From: Trichobilharzia regenti
Lineage: Eukaryota; Platyhelminthes; Trematoda; Strigeidida; Schistosomatidae
DNA length: 64,000 nucleotides
Reading direction: 5' to 3'
NCBI GenBank assembly: GCA_944472135.2
Contig: OX235267.1
Coordinates: 36,673,312 to 36,737,311 of the forward strand
The notes under the pieces were generated by a model. The model ran no database searches. It was given only the letters and a program-made list of their open reading frames with translations, and was not told where the DNA came from. The position numbers were made by a program, and so were the translations under genes. Of the stretch, positions 45,572-56,474 are shown in pieces; the stretch's first letter is position 1; each line of letters begins with the position of its first letter.

Positions 45572-45974
45572 AACCAATGGATCTCGTCTTTCCAACTCAC
45601 ATCATTTATAGGTACAACGTTTTCTCGCTCTTCATTCTGTATTTATTTTTGTTATGTGCTGTTTTGTTTCTCTCTTCCTTGCAAACTCTACTTAAAACAT
45701 TCTTGTTCGTTCTTTCACACTCTGTATATCTCGACCATTTTGCTATCGCTTACGCCAGTAAATATGCTAGTAGTATCTACTTTTCTAACACCTTCAAACA
45801 CTTTAATTTTGGCTTTGCTACCGACATACTAATATGTTGTTGAGATAACTTTAATCTATGTAGAACTTTATTTATTGTTAATGTAAAAACTGGATGCAAT
45901 ATTGTAGTAAAATGCTGAGAATTCCATTCTGTATCACAAGTACTGATTTGGAATAAAGCTTATGTTATGTCATG

Positions 45975-46495
45975 TTCATGTTGTATATACTGAATTTGTA
46001 TCATCTCTCATCTATCTTTTGATAATCTTGTTCGTGTCCGGACATCTTCCCCTTGGATCATCAACCTGAGAAGGGTTGTAGGCGTACCGGTGTAAGTCCT
46101 GCGATTCTTCAAAGGAATTCCACCAAAACGTGACCCATGAGGTTATTTATACTGTTTGTGTATACGTGTGGTGTGTCATATCAATTGGTGTATTTTGGAT
46201 TCATTGTGTTTACCTGTCGTTTTCGTACCTTGTTGTTATTGCATAATTTTGTTAAAATTTTCGTCGTGATTACTTCTGAAGTTGTTTCGAGTCTTCTACA
46301 TCCATGAATGAATTGATTGATGTTAAGGACAGCAGATGGGTCGTATACGCCAGGGAGGCTATTGCTGAGAATGAAATGTACACGGAGATAATTATTAGCT
46401 GTGGTCATGCATCTTACACAGTTAATGATTTTGAGGGCTGCTCAGTGAGAAGCGTGGGGTGAGATTGCAAAGGAGGATAATCCTAATATCTTATA
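45975..46495 (+). mobile_element. Scrambled BEL/Pao fragment
   Basis: 45975-46125 matches the BEL 3' UTR tandem unit (ACCTGAGAAGGGTTGTAGGC), 46130-46395 matches the 3' UTR at 55735-55985 in reverse, and 46396-46490 matches the pol segment at 36214-36295. In intact elements the pol segment lies upstream, so this is a rearranged piece. The open frame 46408-46181 is also seen at 55730-55947 but is UTR. Confidence 0.75.
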
Positions 46496-46499
46496 TCTA

Positions 46500-46730
46500 A
46501 AATGTAGACTCCGATATTCTATTTTCCTTATATTTTTCTTCTCCAAAATGCTGTAACAGACGAAACATACATGTTCTTTTGAAAGTAGTCATTCCTACCA
46601 TGACCTTGAGTGAGTCGACGAATATTTGGAAAAAATTTTGTTGCATATTGCAACAGAAATTTTAAAAAATTATAAAATAAAAAATTAATTGAAAAATTGA
46701 AGCATTCCGCCAGAACCTTTCACAAAAAAG
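46500..46730. other. AT-rich interval, unassigned
   Basis: No repeat relation or coding signal recognised. Confidence 0.35.
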
Positions 46731-47489
46731 GTGGGAGGGTGGTGATCGCTAGTCAACGGATATGATGGTGGGGACATATGAGGACCACCCTTATCTGTGG
46801 GACAGCACTCTATTGCTAAGGCTCCTGAGTTCGAATGGCTTCGGCAAAATGAGAATAAATAAAAAAGTAAAAATAAAAAATAATAATAAAAAAAGAAATA
46901 GAAGTTGAAAATTACCTAAAGCCAAAGTTTAGATACAAACTCCCGAATGAAAGTAAATGGTATGAGTCCGCTACTTCAGAAGGACACCTAACTGTATACT
47001 TCGGAAAACAGATATTATTAGGCCCTCACTTTTCTTTTACATAGCTCACGCACTCTGACTTTTGTGTTTAACTCCTTTTCAACCTACATAAATAGGTGAA
47101 ATTATCACCTGTCTTTCACTTTGAACTAATTGTTCGCAGAAAAGTCTGTAAAATATCGGGAAAATAATATTTCTTGAAAAAAACACGATAAAAAATGACG
47201 AACCCCATGCCTGTTATATATTTTGAATTATTAACACCTTTTATATACTTCTGCACCTGTCTGCCGGTTTTCTTGTGTCTTCTTCTCTTTTCAAACATAC
47301 TGCTTTCAACGAAGGTACTGATACAGCGCCGCTATTCTCCACTTATTAGTGATATTGCTAGTTCATCTGGTGAATAACGGGATCACCGATATTATAAAAT
47401 CTGCTAACGAGTTCAAAGCCGGTCTCATAAACAACTGGAAATGTCACAAATATGGTATACTTACAGGTGAATTTAATGTTTAATAGACT

Positions 47490-48624
47490 GGTGACTCTAA
47501 AGAATAGCGGCCCAAACCGAAACGACCTTCGAACAAAAAGTGACCTTGAGCACGGAATCAGCTGACTGTATCATTTTCGGAAGTAATCATGGATGTTTTC
47601 GATTAGTGTTTGGATAACGGACTGATAGTTTTGTCGAAAATTTGCCAATGCGGAGTTATGCATATAGAAAAATACACAAAAGGCCATTGATGGGTTTGTA
47701 TGCAGATGTATTGAGTGCCGAAGGAGGAAATCGGTTTGAGAAGGTTTGTCGTTGTTTTTTAGTTAACAGATCCCTTAGGAACTTTTCTCTCGAGGTCTAA
47801 ACTACCTTTGACGAAAATTTTAATGATCTGTAACTTCTAGGTCCTGAAAAGACCAGTCACAGCAACAGCTTATGAAACAGAAAATTCAGAGGTGTCAGGA
47901 GTGCAATGGTACAACTACTGCAGAGATGTTTCCTCCTGGAAAATGAACACCCTGACTCAAGTTCTCGGAGGAGTCGGCAGCATAGTCCACATTGATGAGA
48001 CTGTACTTATAGAAAGGAAATACAACCGCGGGAGATTACAAGCAAACCAGCAGTGGATACTGGGTATCTACGACACGACACTGCGCAAAGGGTATGTAGA
48101 AGCGATTCCCAATCGCAGTGCAGCAGTATTAGTGCCTATTAATAAGCGTTTTGTGTTGCCGGGGCCGACTATTCATACAGATGAATGGAGCGGATACCGT
48201 CAATTATCGAATCATGGGTACATTCATCATGTTGTTAATCATACGGACGGTTTCCGGAATCCTTTGAATGGAACCCACACCGGTTCCATTGAAAGTTTTT
48301 GGAGTCGTCTAAAAAGACGTATAAGGGTGGTTAATGGATCGAGAAACCCCATGATTTACAGTTACCTGGATGAATTTATGTACCGAAACTGGTTTCATAT
48401 GACTATGAAGACTCCCATGAGAAACTGGGAGGTTTTTTGCAACATATACGCGAACTCCATTCTTTGCAACTGTTTATTATGATTGCATTACTTTTATATA
48501 AACCGTTTTTTACTATTATGCGCCTTACTTTTTGGGCCTTCTCATTGGCCGAAGTTGTCCCTGTCAAGGTTATTTTTGCGTTAAAAGGTCGTTTCTGTTT
48601 GGGCCGCTATTCTTTAGAGTCACC
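47490..48624 (+). mobile_element. Merlin DNA transposon with terminal inverted repeats
   Basis: 1135 bp. 38-bp terminal inverted repeats beginning GGTGACTCTAAAGAATAGCG differ at one position. The 8-bp duplication AATAGACT is at 47482-47489 and 48625-48632. TIR, duplication length and the IS1595-type transposase all agree with the Merlin superfamily. A related sequence without the insertion is at about 53893-53904 on the minus strand. Confidence 0.95.
47640..48482 (+). pseudogene. Merlin transposase (ISXO2/IS1595 type)
   Basis: The open C-terminal 196 codons (47892-48482) have VHIDETVLIERKYNRG (first Asp), PTIHTDEWSGYRQLSNHGY (second Asp) and THTGSIESFWSRLKRR (Glu), the DDE triad. The N-terminal part can be traced upstream only across frame changes: ICQCGVMHIEK and CRCIECRRRK near 47640-47735 form the Cys4 zinc ribbon, then KLPLTKILMICNF near 47810. 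No ATG opens the long frame. Either small introns or frameshifts are present; I favour a damaged gene. Confidence 0.82.
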
Positions 48625-48999
48625 AATAGACTTTGAAACACTTTATGAATTATTTACTGATAAGTATTGTTTATTCTGCATCTCCTATGTATCACGTCAG
48701 CACCTGTACAGAAATGCTACTTACCTTCCCCAACTAACGCAATCATTTATATTTCCTGCGTGAAACAGACACGTATTTTCTTCAATCACCGTTCAGATTT
48801 GACGCTATATCCATTTCCTTATTTGTACACTTCATTTTAAATGTTTCTCTCACATTTACCAGTTTTCAACTTATTTGTAGATTAACAAATCATGTTATAT
48901 GTTCTATAAGTTTTGATAAGTGTACGTATGTTCATGCCTGTAAAACTGACTGGTTTCTGTTCCAGAAATAAAACATTATTATTATTATTATTAAAGTCA

Positions 49000-49638
49000 A
49001 TCTATACTTTTGGGGCGCATAACACCAAAAAGCCAAAACTAAACAAGAGCGTGTAAAATTCACCCCATTTTCTGAAATTATACTGTTTTCCTATCCCCAA
49101 TCCTAATAGACTACCAACATCGTTATAATTTTAAAAACTTCTTCGATTAACAGTAAACAGGCCGTGTTCAAATAATGTGGAGACCGCTGCATATGTCATT
49201 TCCTGGTCTCATCAGCAATTCCGTTTTCCATTCGCAACGTATTGAGGAACCACTTCCTTAAATAATACCCTGGAGTTCTTTACTGGGATCCCGCAGTATT
49301 CAGTAGCAGGCGACAATATGCGATCTGATTTATCTACTGATTCCACTACATTATCAGTTTATGAGTAAGAAAGAGTGATCGTTGTATTTATGATTTGTGC
49401 TATATATTATTTCAGTGCAGAATACCGCACTTCTACAGTGACAGAGAAGTTCCATAAAGTTTTTCTATGTTGGAGGAGAGTCATAATCCGTCATTGGACC
49501 CACGATTAGTTGGCTCGCGTAGAATACTCACCACGATGATCTCAGATTTTACTCTCAGGTATATTTTTGAATTCGTTCCGTCCCTCATCGTCGAAGTCGA
49601 TTAGCTATCTAGCAGTTAGCATAATAATAATGATTTAC
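49000..49638. other. Interval without recognised feature
   Basis: Single-copy within the window as far as I can tell. No convincing ORF, tRNA-like or LTR-like signal. Confidence 0.4.
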
Positions 49639-49639
49639 T

Positions 49640-49692
49640 TTATTCCAAAACAGTACTTGTGATACAGAATGGAATTTTCAGCATTAATCATT
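49640..49692 (-). repeat. LINE L2 3' tail
   Basis: Reverse complement of the L2 3' end (AATTCCATTCTGTATCACAAG, written in part, and GGAATAAAGTAAATCATT), with an (ATT)-type tail. It abuts the next L2 5' end head to head. Confidence 0.75.
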
Positions 49693-50300
49693 GGCGGCCT
49701 GCTTAAATCTCGGGCTACCAAAATTTCCATCCTACATATCGCATCTATTTCCTCGGATTTATTTGTTTTAATTTTCAATTATGTATCCAGGTCGCATTAC
49801 TTACTCTCGCGATTATTTACAATGTTTTCAACCTGTTGATTTACGAGTATATAATAACCTTAAGAAAAAGCATCATGGAGGTTGGCAGAGATCATTAAAG
49901 TGTACTCCAATGCATCAGATGACTGTTCCTGTGATTGTGAGCACAAATTGCAGGTCATTATCGAACAAGATTAACCACTTGCATTCTCTGTTATACTCAA
50001 ATGTATGTTGTAATACTGGCGTAATCACTCTTCAAGATACTTGGCTCCATGATTCATATGACGATAATTTCAAGCCAACGGCAATTTTCACTTGTGTTTT
50101 TATTATTATTACCCTAGCTGTTATCATTATTATTATTTCCATTTTATATGCTGCATGTTTTGACACTACCTCTATTGTAAATGTAGAAATTTTCTGTGTG
50201 ATTAATTTTATTTATAATTTGAGGAAATTAGATGCAATATTGTGGTTAATGCTGAAAATTCCATTCTGTATCACAAGTAGTGTTTTTGGAATAAAGTAAA
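49693..50300 (+). mobile_element. LINE L2 copy with 5' end fused to 3' UTR
   Basis: ATG at 49781 (MYPGRITYSRDYLQCFQP) and TNCRSLSNKINHLHSLL, LQDTWLHDSYDDNF match the L2 N-terminus, then near 50080 the sequence jumps to the L2 3' region and ends with AATTCCATTCTG and GGAATAAAG. About 3.5 kb is missing internally. Confidence 0.8.
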
Positions 50301-50450
50301 TCATTATTATTAATTACAATATTGCATCTAATTTCCTCAAATTATAAATAAAATTAATCACACAGAAAATCTTCCACACTTAAAATAGGGGTAATGTCAA
50401 AAACATGCAGCATATAAAATGGAAATGACAATAATAATGATAACCAGCCG
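50105..50450. repeat. Foldback of two LINE 3' regions
   Basis: 50105-50245 and 50313-50450 are inverted copies (for example GAGGAAATTAGATGCAATATTG, written in part, against its complement) around a spacer of about 70 bp containing the 3' end. Confidence 0.85.
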
Positions 50451-50841
50451 AAATATGATTAGACAATGCGTCAAGAATAGATTACCGCTTTTGTCCACGT
50501 CTATGTGCATTTACTCTTTTACCTGCTCTTGTGGAACTGTTTATATTGGACGTTGTAAGCGTAATCTCCGAAAACGTGTAGCTGAACACTATCCGGTTTG
50601 GTTAATGAAAGGCGAACGTAGAACTGCAAAGTCGTCTATTTGTGATCACCTGTTAGAGTCTGGTCATTTAACCCCACGTGATTCATCTTTCAAAGTTATC
50701 TACATGGCAAAATCGAATCGATCCAAAAGTTTACGTTTTCTTCACTAATGCATAGCCGAAGCTTTAGCTATACATGAACAGAAACCTAAATTATGTGTTC
50801 AAAAGCGTTTTGTCAAACCTCTTTCTTTACCTTGGTCATAA
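50449..50841 (+). pseudogene. Penelope GIY-YIG fragment, third copy
   Basis: RNMIRQCVKNRLPLL and YSFTCSCGTVYIGRCKRNL match the intact protein. An in-frame TAA at 50746-50748 interrupts before CIAEALAIHEQKPKLC. The RT domain is missing. The terminal motif follows at 51093-51175. Confidence 0.88.
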
Positions 50842-51092
50842 TAATGTTCTTTCCAGCTTTTATTTTATTTTACCACTTGAATTCTTTCCACTTCACTTCA
50901 CATCTTCATTCTTATCGTAATCGTACTCCTAATTTTCAAAATTTTTAGACAACACTTGACATTTTCGTTATGAAACAATCTTTAATATTTTTGTAATTTA
51001 TCCACTTCAACTCTACCCCTTATAACTTTTATCACATTTATACGTACATTGACTGAGCAATTATTTAGTACCACTTAATAACCTTTTTCTGT

Positions 51093-51175
51093 AATATAAA
51101 TACGACTGTACAGTTGCTTGAAAATGAAGTCGTTGAAAAGAAAATTCTTCGCTGAACAAAAACTGTGTTTTTACT
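51093..51175 (+). repeat. Penelope 3'-terminal motif with compensatory change
   Basis: CTGTACAG...GAAAAGAAAATTCTTCGCTGAAC. The inner helix is AAGAA/TTCTT here against AAGAG/CTCTT elsewhere, so both sides changed together. Confidence 0.75.
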
Positions 51176-51476
51176 AATGAATAATGATAACAGCTAGGGT
51201 AATAATAATAAGAATACAAGTGAAAATTGCCGTTGGTTTGTGTCGCACAGTATTGGCAATGTGGTTTAGAAATCCTAACATGTTTAAGAATATTGCATAT
51301 AATGTTCTCCTTACATGATATGGTGAAGAGAAAAACAAAGACTACAGCCATCATGGAGATAAGTTGGTGTTTGCAATTATGAGAGTAGAAAAACAGTGAA
51401 GTAACAGGACCATAAATAAAATAGAAATAATAGAAGCAAAAATTGAAGGTATATAAGGGTGGATGTAGGAAATTGT

Positions 51477-52150
51477 TTATTTACTAGATGAAAAAAGGTT
51501 AGTTAGTTCTTGCCTGACACAATTTTCATCACATAAAATACGTGCCAAGTATGGTATCATAGAATTTCTATACTTTGACGTGCGAGCATACAGTTTTCTG
51601 AAGTTACTTCTTGTTCTACCTGAGGAGATGCAAGGTGAAAGCTGGGGGTAAAGCGGATGCTCCAAGTCAGACAAAATCCCCTGAGCAAATTTATTCCACG
51701 AAGTCAAGTGCCTATCGACAACTACGTTAACTATGTGGTCCACTGGGACACCACTCACCCTACTGACAGTTTTCAGTATTCTACGATGTTGACTTTTTTA
51801 AGCAAACCAGGAAAGAATAAGGGTGAACAATAAAGAAAAATAGGTAGGACGCAAGAGTTTATGAACTGTAAGAGGAGGGGTTGAGTGATGTAAAATGTCA
51901 GGCGGAATATTTTGCTGGAGATTGCTAAGACATGGGAAGACCAGGAGAGATCAGAAGAGAGAATAAGTTTAAGATACTTAATTTCTGATTTAATTCCTAT
52001 ATCATGTGGTCAATTTTACAAGTGTCATGAGAATCGATGACTTCTTTTAACTGTCTTTTACATCTTAAGCTGAAATTAACAGTTTGACACTTAGAAGGAT
52101 TCAGTTTAAGCGTACGCTTACTAATAGCTGTGGTATCTACATATCAAGCA
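51477..52150 (-). pseudogene. LINE (L2-related) C-terminal RT fragment
   Basis: 51758-51477 encodes HIVNVVVDRHLTSWNKFAQG and LSPCISSGRTRSNFRKLYAR, close to the C-terminus of the RT at 45.3-45.5 kb. Upstream to about 52150 the match continues with stops (RT thumb). Confidence 0.8.
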
Positions 52151-52159
52151 TTATGACTT

Positions 52160-53428
52160 ACTTAAAGTTGGGCTTGAACTGGAGAAATAACATTATGTGA
52201 TCACGGCTATCAAGAAGGGAATGACTAGCCAGAAGGCATACTTATTCTTCCCCGTGAGTTAACACCTTGTCGAACGGGGTACCACCATTTGCTCCATCAC
52301 GTGGTCTGTTACAAAGGCAGTCAGGAGTTAGTAAGACCGAAAGAATTCGTCAATTCAGTTGTAACCCATCTATTTTGTCTGCCAAAATCAATTGGTTCGC
52401 CAGCTGGAACATGTTGAGGAAAACTGGATTGTTAACGGAGGAGGTAGCGCGTGCTGCGCAGTGACATGATTGTGTATCCCTACATTCTCTTCACACTACG
52501 GCCAATAATCACGTCCTTTAACAGCCGCATTATACTCTCCGTTCATTAGTTGGGATGGTGTTAAGAGGACATGGACCATCGGATTAGGTGAGGCAGGCCG
52601 AAGAGTTGGTGGGCGGCGTGATAGAACGGCAGTATTGGCAAGCAGGATATTAAAATAATAACCATGAGTGTTACTTCTACTAGAAACCAACCAGAAAAGA
52701 GCTCGAAGTTAATTGGCATCCTGGATGAGAAAACTACTGTTGGACTTCAATTTTAGACTTCCCCGTCGACTGACTCGACTGAAGATCTTGGTCTCAGGTT
52801 GCCAGGACGGCTTTTTGTATAGATGCTTTGACGATGTCTGGGTTTGTAATTAGAAGTCAGTTGGTGAATAGCGGCGGAAACCAGGGTGCACATTTAGTCC
52901 GATTTGGAAATGAGAACCGGGTTCGAGGCTCATTGGGAACATCATCACTCCATGAGGAATACAAGTACGGCCAGTTGGAGAGTCCCAAATAGAAAAATGG
53001 CATCCTGGATTCCCCTGTTAGTCAACATCCACCAATTAATCACTGTTGGAGTCGTTCGTAGATTCTTAAGATGAGCGAGCCACTCAGGCCCTGTTTATGT
53101 CTAATCCTCTGAAATGCCAAATAACATAGCTAAAAGTCGTTATAACGTGTGTCTTCAAGTAACTTGACATTTTCTCAACAAAACACTAGGTATTTCAACT
53201 AATTGTAAACTGGCCGTAAATTACGGCCAAATAAGGACACCATTAATTGCTGTTTATGCTAAAGACACTATTCCATCAACTTTTAACAAGGATAGAAGCA
53301 AAGAAGTGTGTAAAACAACGCATAGTTACCTGATTTTGAGGTTTTGTCAACAAACGCAGCCGGTAGACATCAGCTGATCAAATGACCTGCGGCCGTATGC
53401 AGTCTGCCCTCGATTAAGCAATAGCAGC
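52160..53428. other. Unassigned interval with a short repeat
   Basis: Mostly unassigned. 52985-53095 is repeated at 54775-54885 (CATCCTGGATTCCCCTGTTA, GGAGTCGTTCGTAGATTC), which links it to the 3' end of a CR1-like LINE. Confidence 0.45.
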
Positions 53429-53504
53429 TGTCAATGAAGTTGAAAATTGAACGATCAATTTATGGTCGTTTGCCCAAACCCAACTCTATAATTTGGTGGG
53501 AGTC
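53429..53504 (+). repeat. Truncated BEL LTR
   Basis: Starts TGTCAATGAAGTTGAAAATTG like the other BEL LTR starts and is cut after about 75 bp by the tail of the next repeat. Confidence 0.75.
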
Positions 53505-54045
53505 ATAATAATATTTTATCTCTCGAACAGAAACCAGCCAGTTTTACAGGCATGAACATATGTACAGTTATTAGACCTTGTATAATATATAATATGATTT
53601 GTTAATTTAGAAATAGGCTGAATATTGGTAAATGTGAGAGGAACATCTAAAATGAAATGTACAAATAAGGAAATAGATAATTTTTGAGGTCTTCTTTCGG
53701 CCTAATAATTCATGAGATATAGCATCAAATCTAAACTGTAATTGAAAAAAAACGGTATGTCAATTTCACGCGGGAATTATAAATCATTGCGTTAATTGTG
53801 GAAGGTAAGTAGCATTTTTGTACAGGTGCTGACGTGATATGTGAGAGATGCAGTATAAACAATAATTATCAGTAGATGATTCATAAAGTGTTTGAAAGTA
53901 TATAAAACTTCAAATTCGCCGGTAAGTACACCATATTTGTGACATTTCCAGTTGTATATGAGACAGACTTTAAACTTGTCAGCAGATTTTATAATATAGG
54001 TGGTTCCGTTATTTACCAGATGAGCTAGCAATATCCCGAATAAGT
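53503..54045 (-). mobile_element. Repeat related to the Merlin host, without Merlin
   Basis: The minus strand carries LAHLVNNGTTYIIKSADKF and NWKCHKYGVLTGEFEVL, also readable at 47360-47480, and continues without the transposon across about 53893-53904. It ends in an AATAAAATATTATTATG tail. Confidence 0.75.
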
Positions 54046-54097
54046 AGAGGATAGCAGAGCTGTATTATTTTTATTTTTTTATTTTATTTTTGATTAC

Positions 54098-54265
54098 AGC
54101 TTGATTCCACACCGTATTTTGGTACAAGTGTGGAATTTTCAGCGTGGATATCGGTAGCCCAAAATTCGCAGGCCAACCATAGATATCAAGTGTGCGTCGG
54201 CGTGGGCTCGAACCCCGGACCATGTGCATGGTTGGCGAGAGTCCTAACCACTGTGCCTTCGTTGA
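54098..54265 (-). mobile_element. tRNA-derived SINE, subfamily 2
   Basis: Inverted copy of 27598-27770: B-box GGGGTTCGAGCCC, A-box region CACAGTGGTTAGGACTC, tail CACTTGTACCAAAATACGG. Confidence 0.8.
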
Positions 54266-54289
54266 AGGCAGTAACGTTTATTTGATTAT

Positions 54290-54955
54290 TTAGACTACCA
54301 CCATTTGGACCTTAGTCTGCGTAGAGATAGACAGTGCTTACGTATAGCATGAGACAGGCTTTAGAGATATTTTAATACCAGTCGTCTTCAGTTGATTTGC
54401 ATCTGGAATTTGAGATTGAACTCTTAGCATACTGAAATACTCATAATACAATATTACCAGGGATATATGCAAAAATATTTGGTTGAATAAAAAAATTAAA
54501 ATTTAAGGCCGATTAAGAATAGGTGACTAGGGTTGTGAAAACAATCATGGTGAAAGTAGAGTCAAACATAGAGTTCACAGATTTCGGGAGCTAACGGTGA
54601 GGGTAAGAGGAGTGGCGTATTAGACCTTTGAATTTTAGTTTGTCACATACCTCTTCTAATACGTTGTTGATGAAATATTTGTTCAGCAGAGATGAGAAAG
54701 TTTTTGGGGTAGAACTGTTTCTACTTTCAGTTGGAAGACGGTTCCAAATAAAACGGTATCTCACAGTGTCCCAAATAAAACAAAATGAGCATCCTGGATT
54801 CCCCTGTTAGCCAAAATCCACCGATTAACCACTGTTGGAGTCGTTCGTAGATTCTTAAGATGAGCCAGCCACTCGGGCAATACAGGGTATACCACTATCG
54901 CAAAAGCGAAGAAATTTCTCATATATTTAGGTGCCCTGATTCGAAGTCGCAACAA
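54290..54955 (-). pseudogene. CR1-like LINE C-terminal fragment
   Basis: Minus strand: an RFIWNRLPTESRN-like motif with SSLLNKYFINNVLEE near 54745-54640 is the typical end of CR1/Jockey RT proteins. The upstream frame 54955-54761 is open but less certain. Confidence 0.5.
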
Positions 54956-54959
54956 TGTC

Positions 54960-55318
54960 TGTCAGTCACGTATCGTAAACCGTTAATGTCCAGCTCTTGC
55001 TACTCTCGGGCTCACGCTGTTCCTTGAAGTTTCTCAGAAACGCTTAGTAATAACGGACGAATAAACCAAAACACCAATTGTTGACTCGAGGATTCTTTAT
55101 TGTTACACCAACATATAAACAATGTTACAACTAAGGTCTGTGAACAAATATTACAATAATAAATCACAATATTACTTCTGACGGTTTTCTGCTGACTTCT
55201 TTCTGAACAGCGACCGATGAGACGATGACTGTCGTATTGATGCCTCCGCGAAAATTGGGGAAGTTGGTTTTGAGCAAACAACCATGAATTGATCGTTCAA
55301 TCTTCAACTACATTGACA
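54960..55318 (-). repeat. 3' LTR of non-autonomous BEL element
   Basis: 359 bp. It differs from 58557-58915 at roughly ten positions, including a small cluster at 55068-55083. Coding strand carries AACAATAAAGAATCC. Confidence 0.92.
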
Positions 55319-55989
55319 CTCCCCGGCAAAAAGCGGATCCATCCCTTTTTTCCATCACGACAAATACACGTTGACTTGGATACCAGTGCGAGAACCTGGG
55401 CCACATGGACAAGGCTGAAATGGAAAACAATCAGAAAAGCCAACACACCACAAGCATACCCACAGCACAATCTCACACATCGCTGACGACCTGCGCCTTC
55501 CAGTTAAAGGCATCCTCTTGCAACACAATCTCCACTTGCTAGAATGACTCTTGCAGAATACAACGTGACCATAGCACCACCTCACGATACTCTACGCTCA
55601 TCCTCTTATCTACTCACTACCAATTACCACTGAAATCGCTTGTCACTCATTCTGCCTCAATTCTAGTAACGGTGACGCATGCGAGCCTCAGTCGTTTACA
55701 CTCTTTCTCCCCGGCGTGTGGGACCACAGCTAATAATTATCTCCGTGTGCATTTCATTCTCAGCAATAGCCTCCCTGGCGTATACGACCCATCTGCTGTC
55801 CTTAACATCAATCAATTCATTCATGGATGTAGAAGACTCGAAACAACTTCAGAAGTAATCACGACGAAAATTTTAACAAAATTATGCAATAACAACAAGG
55901 TACGAAAACGACAGGTAAACACAATGAATCCAAAATACACCAATTGATATGACACACCACACGTATACACAAACAGTATAAATAACCTC

Positions 55990-56465
55990 ATGGGTCATGT
56001 TTTGGTGGAATTCCTTTGAAGAATCGCAGGACTTACACCAGTACGCCTACAACCCTTCACAGGTTGACGATTGTAAGTTGTGGAATGTCCGGACACAAAC
56101 AGAATAACCAACAATTACATCAATTGGAACTCACACAATTATTTAACACAAACATATGTACAATCACTACATCAAATGTTGTGGATTCTGGCACGACAAA
56201 CTACCCTTGAAGAACTGTAGGACTTACAGCAGTACGCCTACAACCCTTCTCAGGTTGATGATCCGAGTGGAAGTCGTCCGGATACAAACAGAATTGCCAA
56301 CAGCTAGATGATAGATGATATCGATTCAGTATATACAATATGAACATATGTACAAAGTCATATACCAAGCACATTGGACTGCTCATTGATGCGCTACCAT
56401 TTGAAGAATTGTAGGACTTACAGCAGTACGCCTACAACCCTTCTCATGTTGACGCTCTAGGGTGG
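55990..56465 (-). repeat. Tandem repeat (about 190-bp unit) in BEL 3' UTR
   Basis: The core GACTTACA(C/G)CAGTACGCCTA appears at about 56030, 56222 and 56417. Single related units are at 46060-46120 and 38170-38225 at the corresponding end of other BEL copies. Confidence 0.85.
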
Positions 56466-56474
56466 AAAATCGTC

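Larger units (their letters stand above)
38240..45955 (+). mobile_element. LINE (CR1/Jockey-like, family L2), split by Gypsy and by another repeat
   Basis: Pieces: 5' UTR and ORF start to 38503, resumption at 41873, break at 43009-44024, then RT to 45571 and 3' UTR ending near 45955 with GGAATAAAG. Similar 5' ends occur at 49693-50090 and similar 3' ends at 49640-49692 and 50240-50300. Removing the Gypsy element and one copy of its CTCT repeat restores colinearity with the 49.8-kb copy. Confidence 0.85.
46731..48994 (+). mobile_element. Repeat with (ATT)n tail hosting Merlin
   Basis: Starts with GTGGGAGGGTGG, ends with AATAAAACATTATTATT near 48994. 47350-47481 plus 48633-48994 match, in reverse, 53503-54045. 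The boundaries of this host repeat, and whether both halves belong to one element, are tentative. Confidence 0.5.

Noticed and set aside
46181..46408. Conserved 75-residue open frame, also at 55672-55947
   Set aside because: Both lie in the BEL 3' UTR and are in opposite orientation to the element; near-identical DNA accounts for the conservation.
55990..56465. CRISPR-like array
   Set aside because: Units are about 190 bp with similar interiors, in a eukaryotic LTR element; no short repeat/unique spacer pattern.
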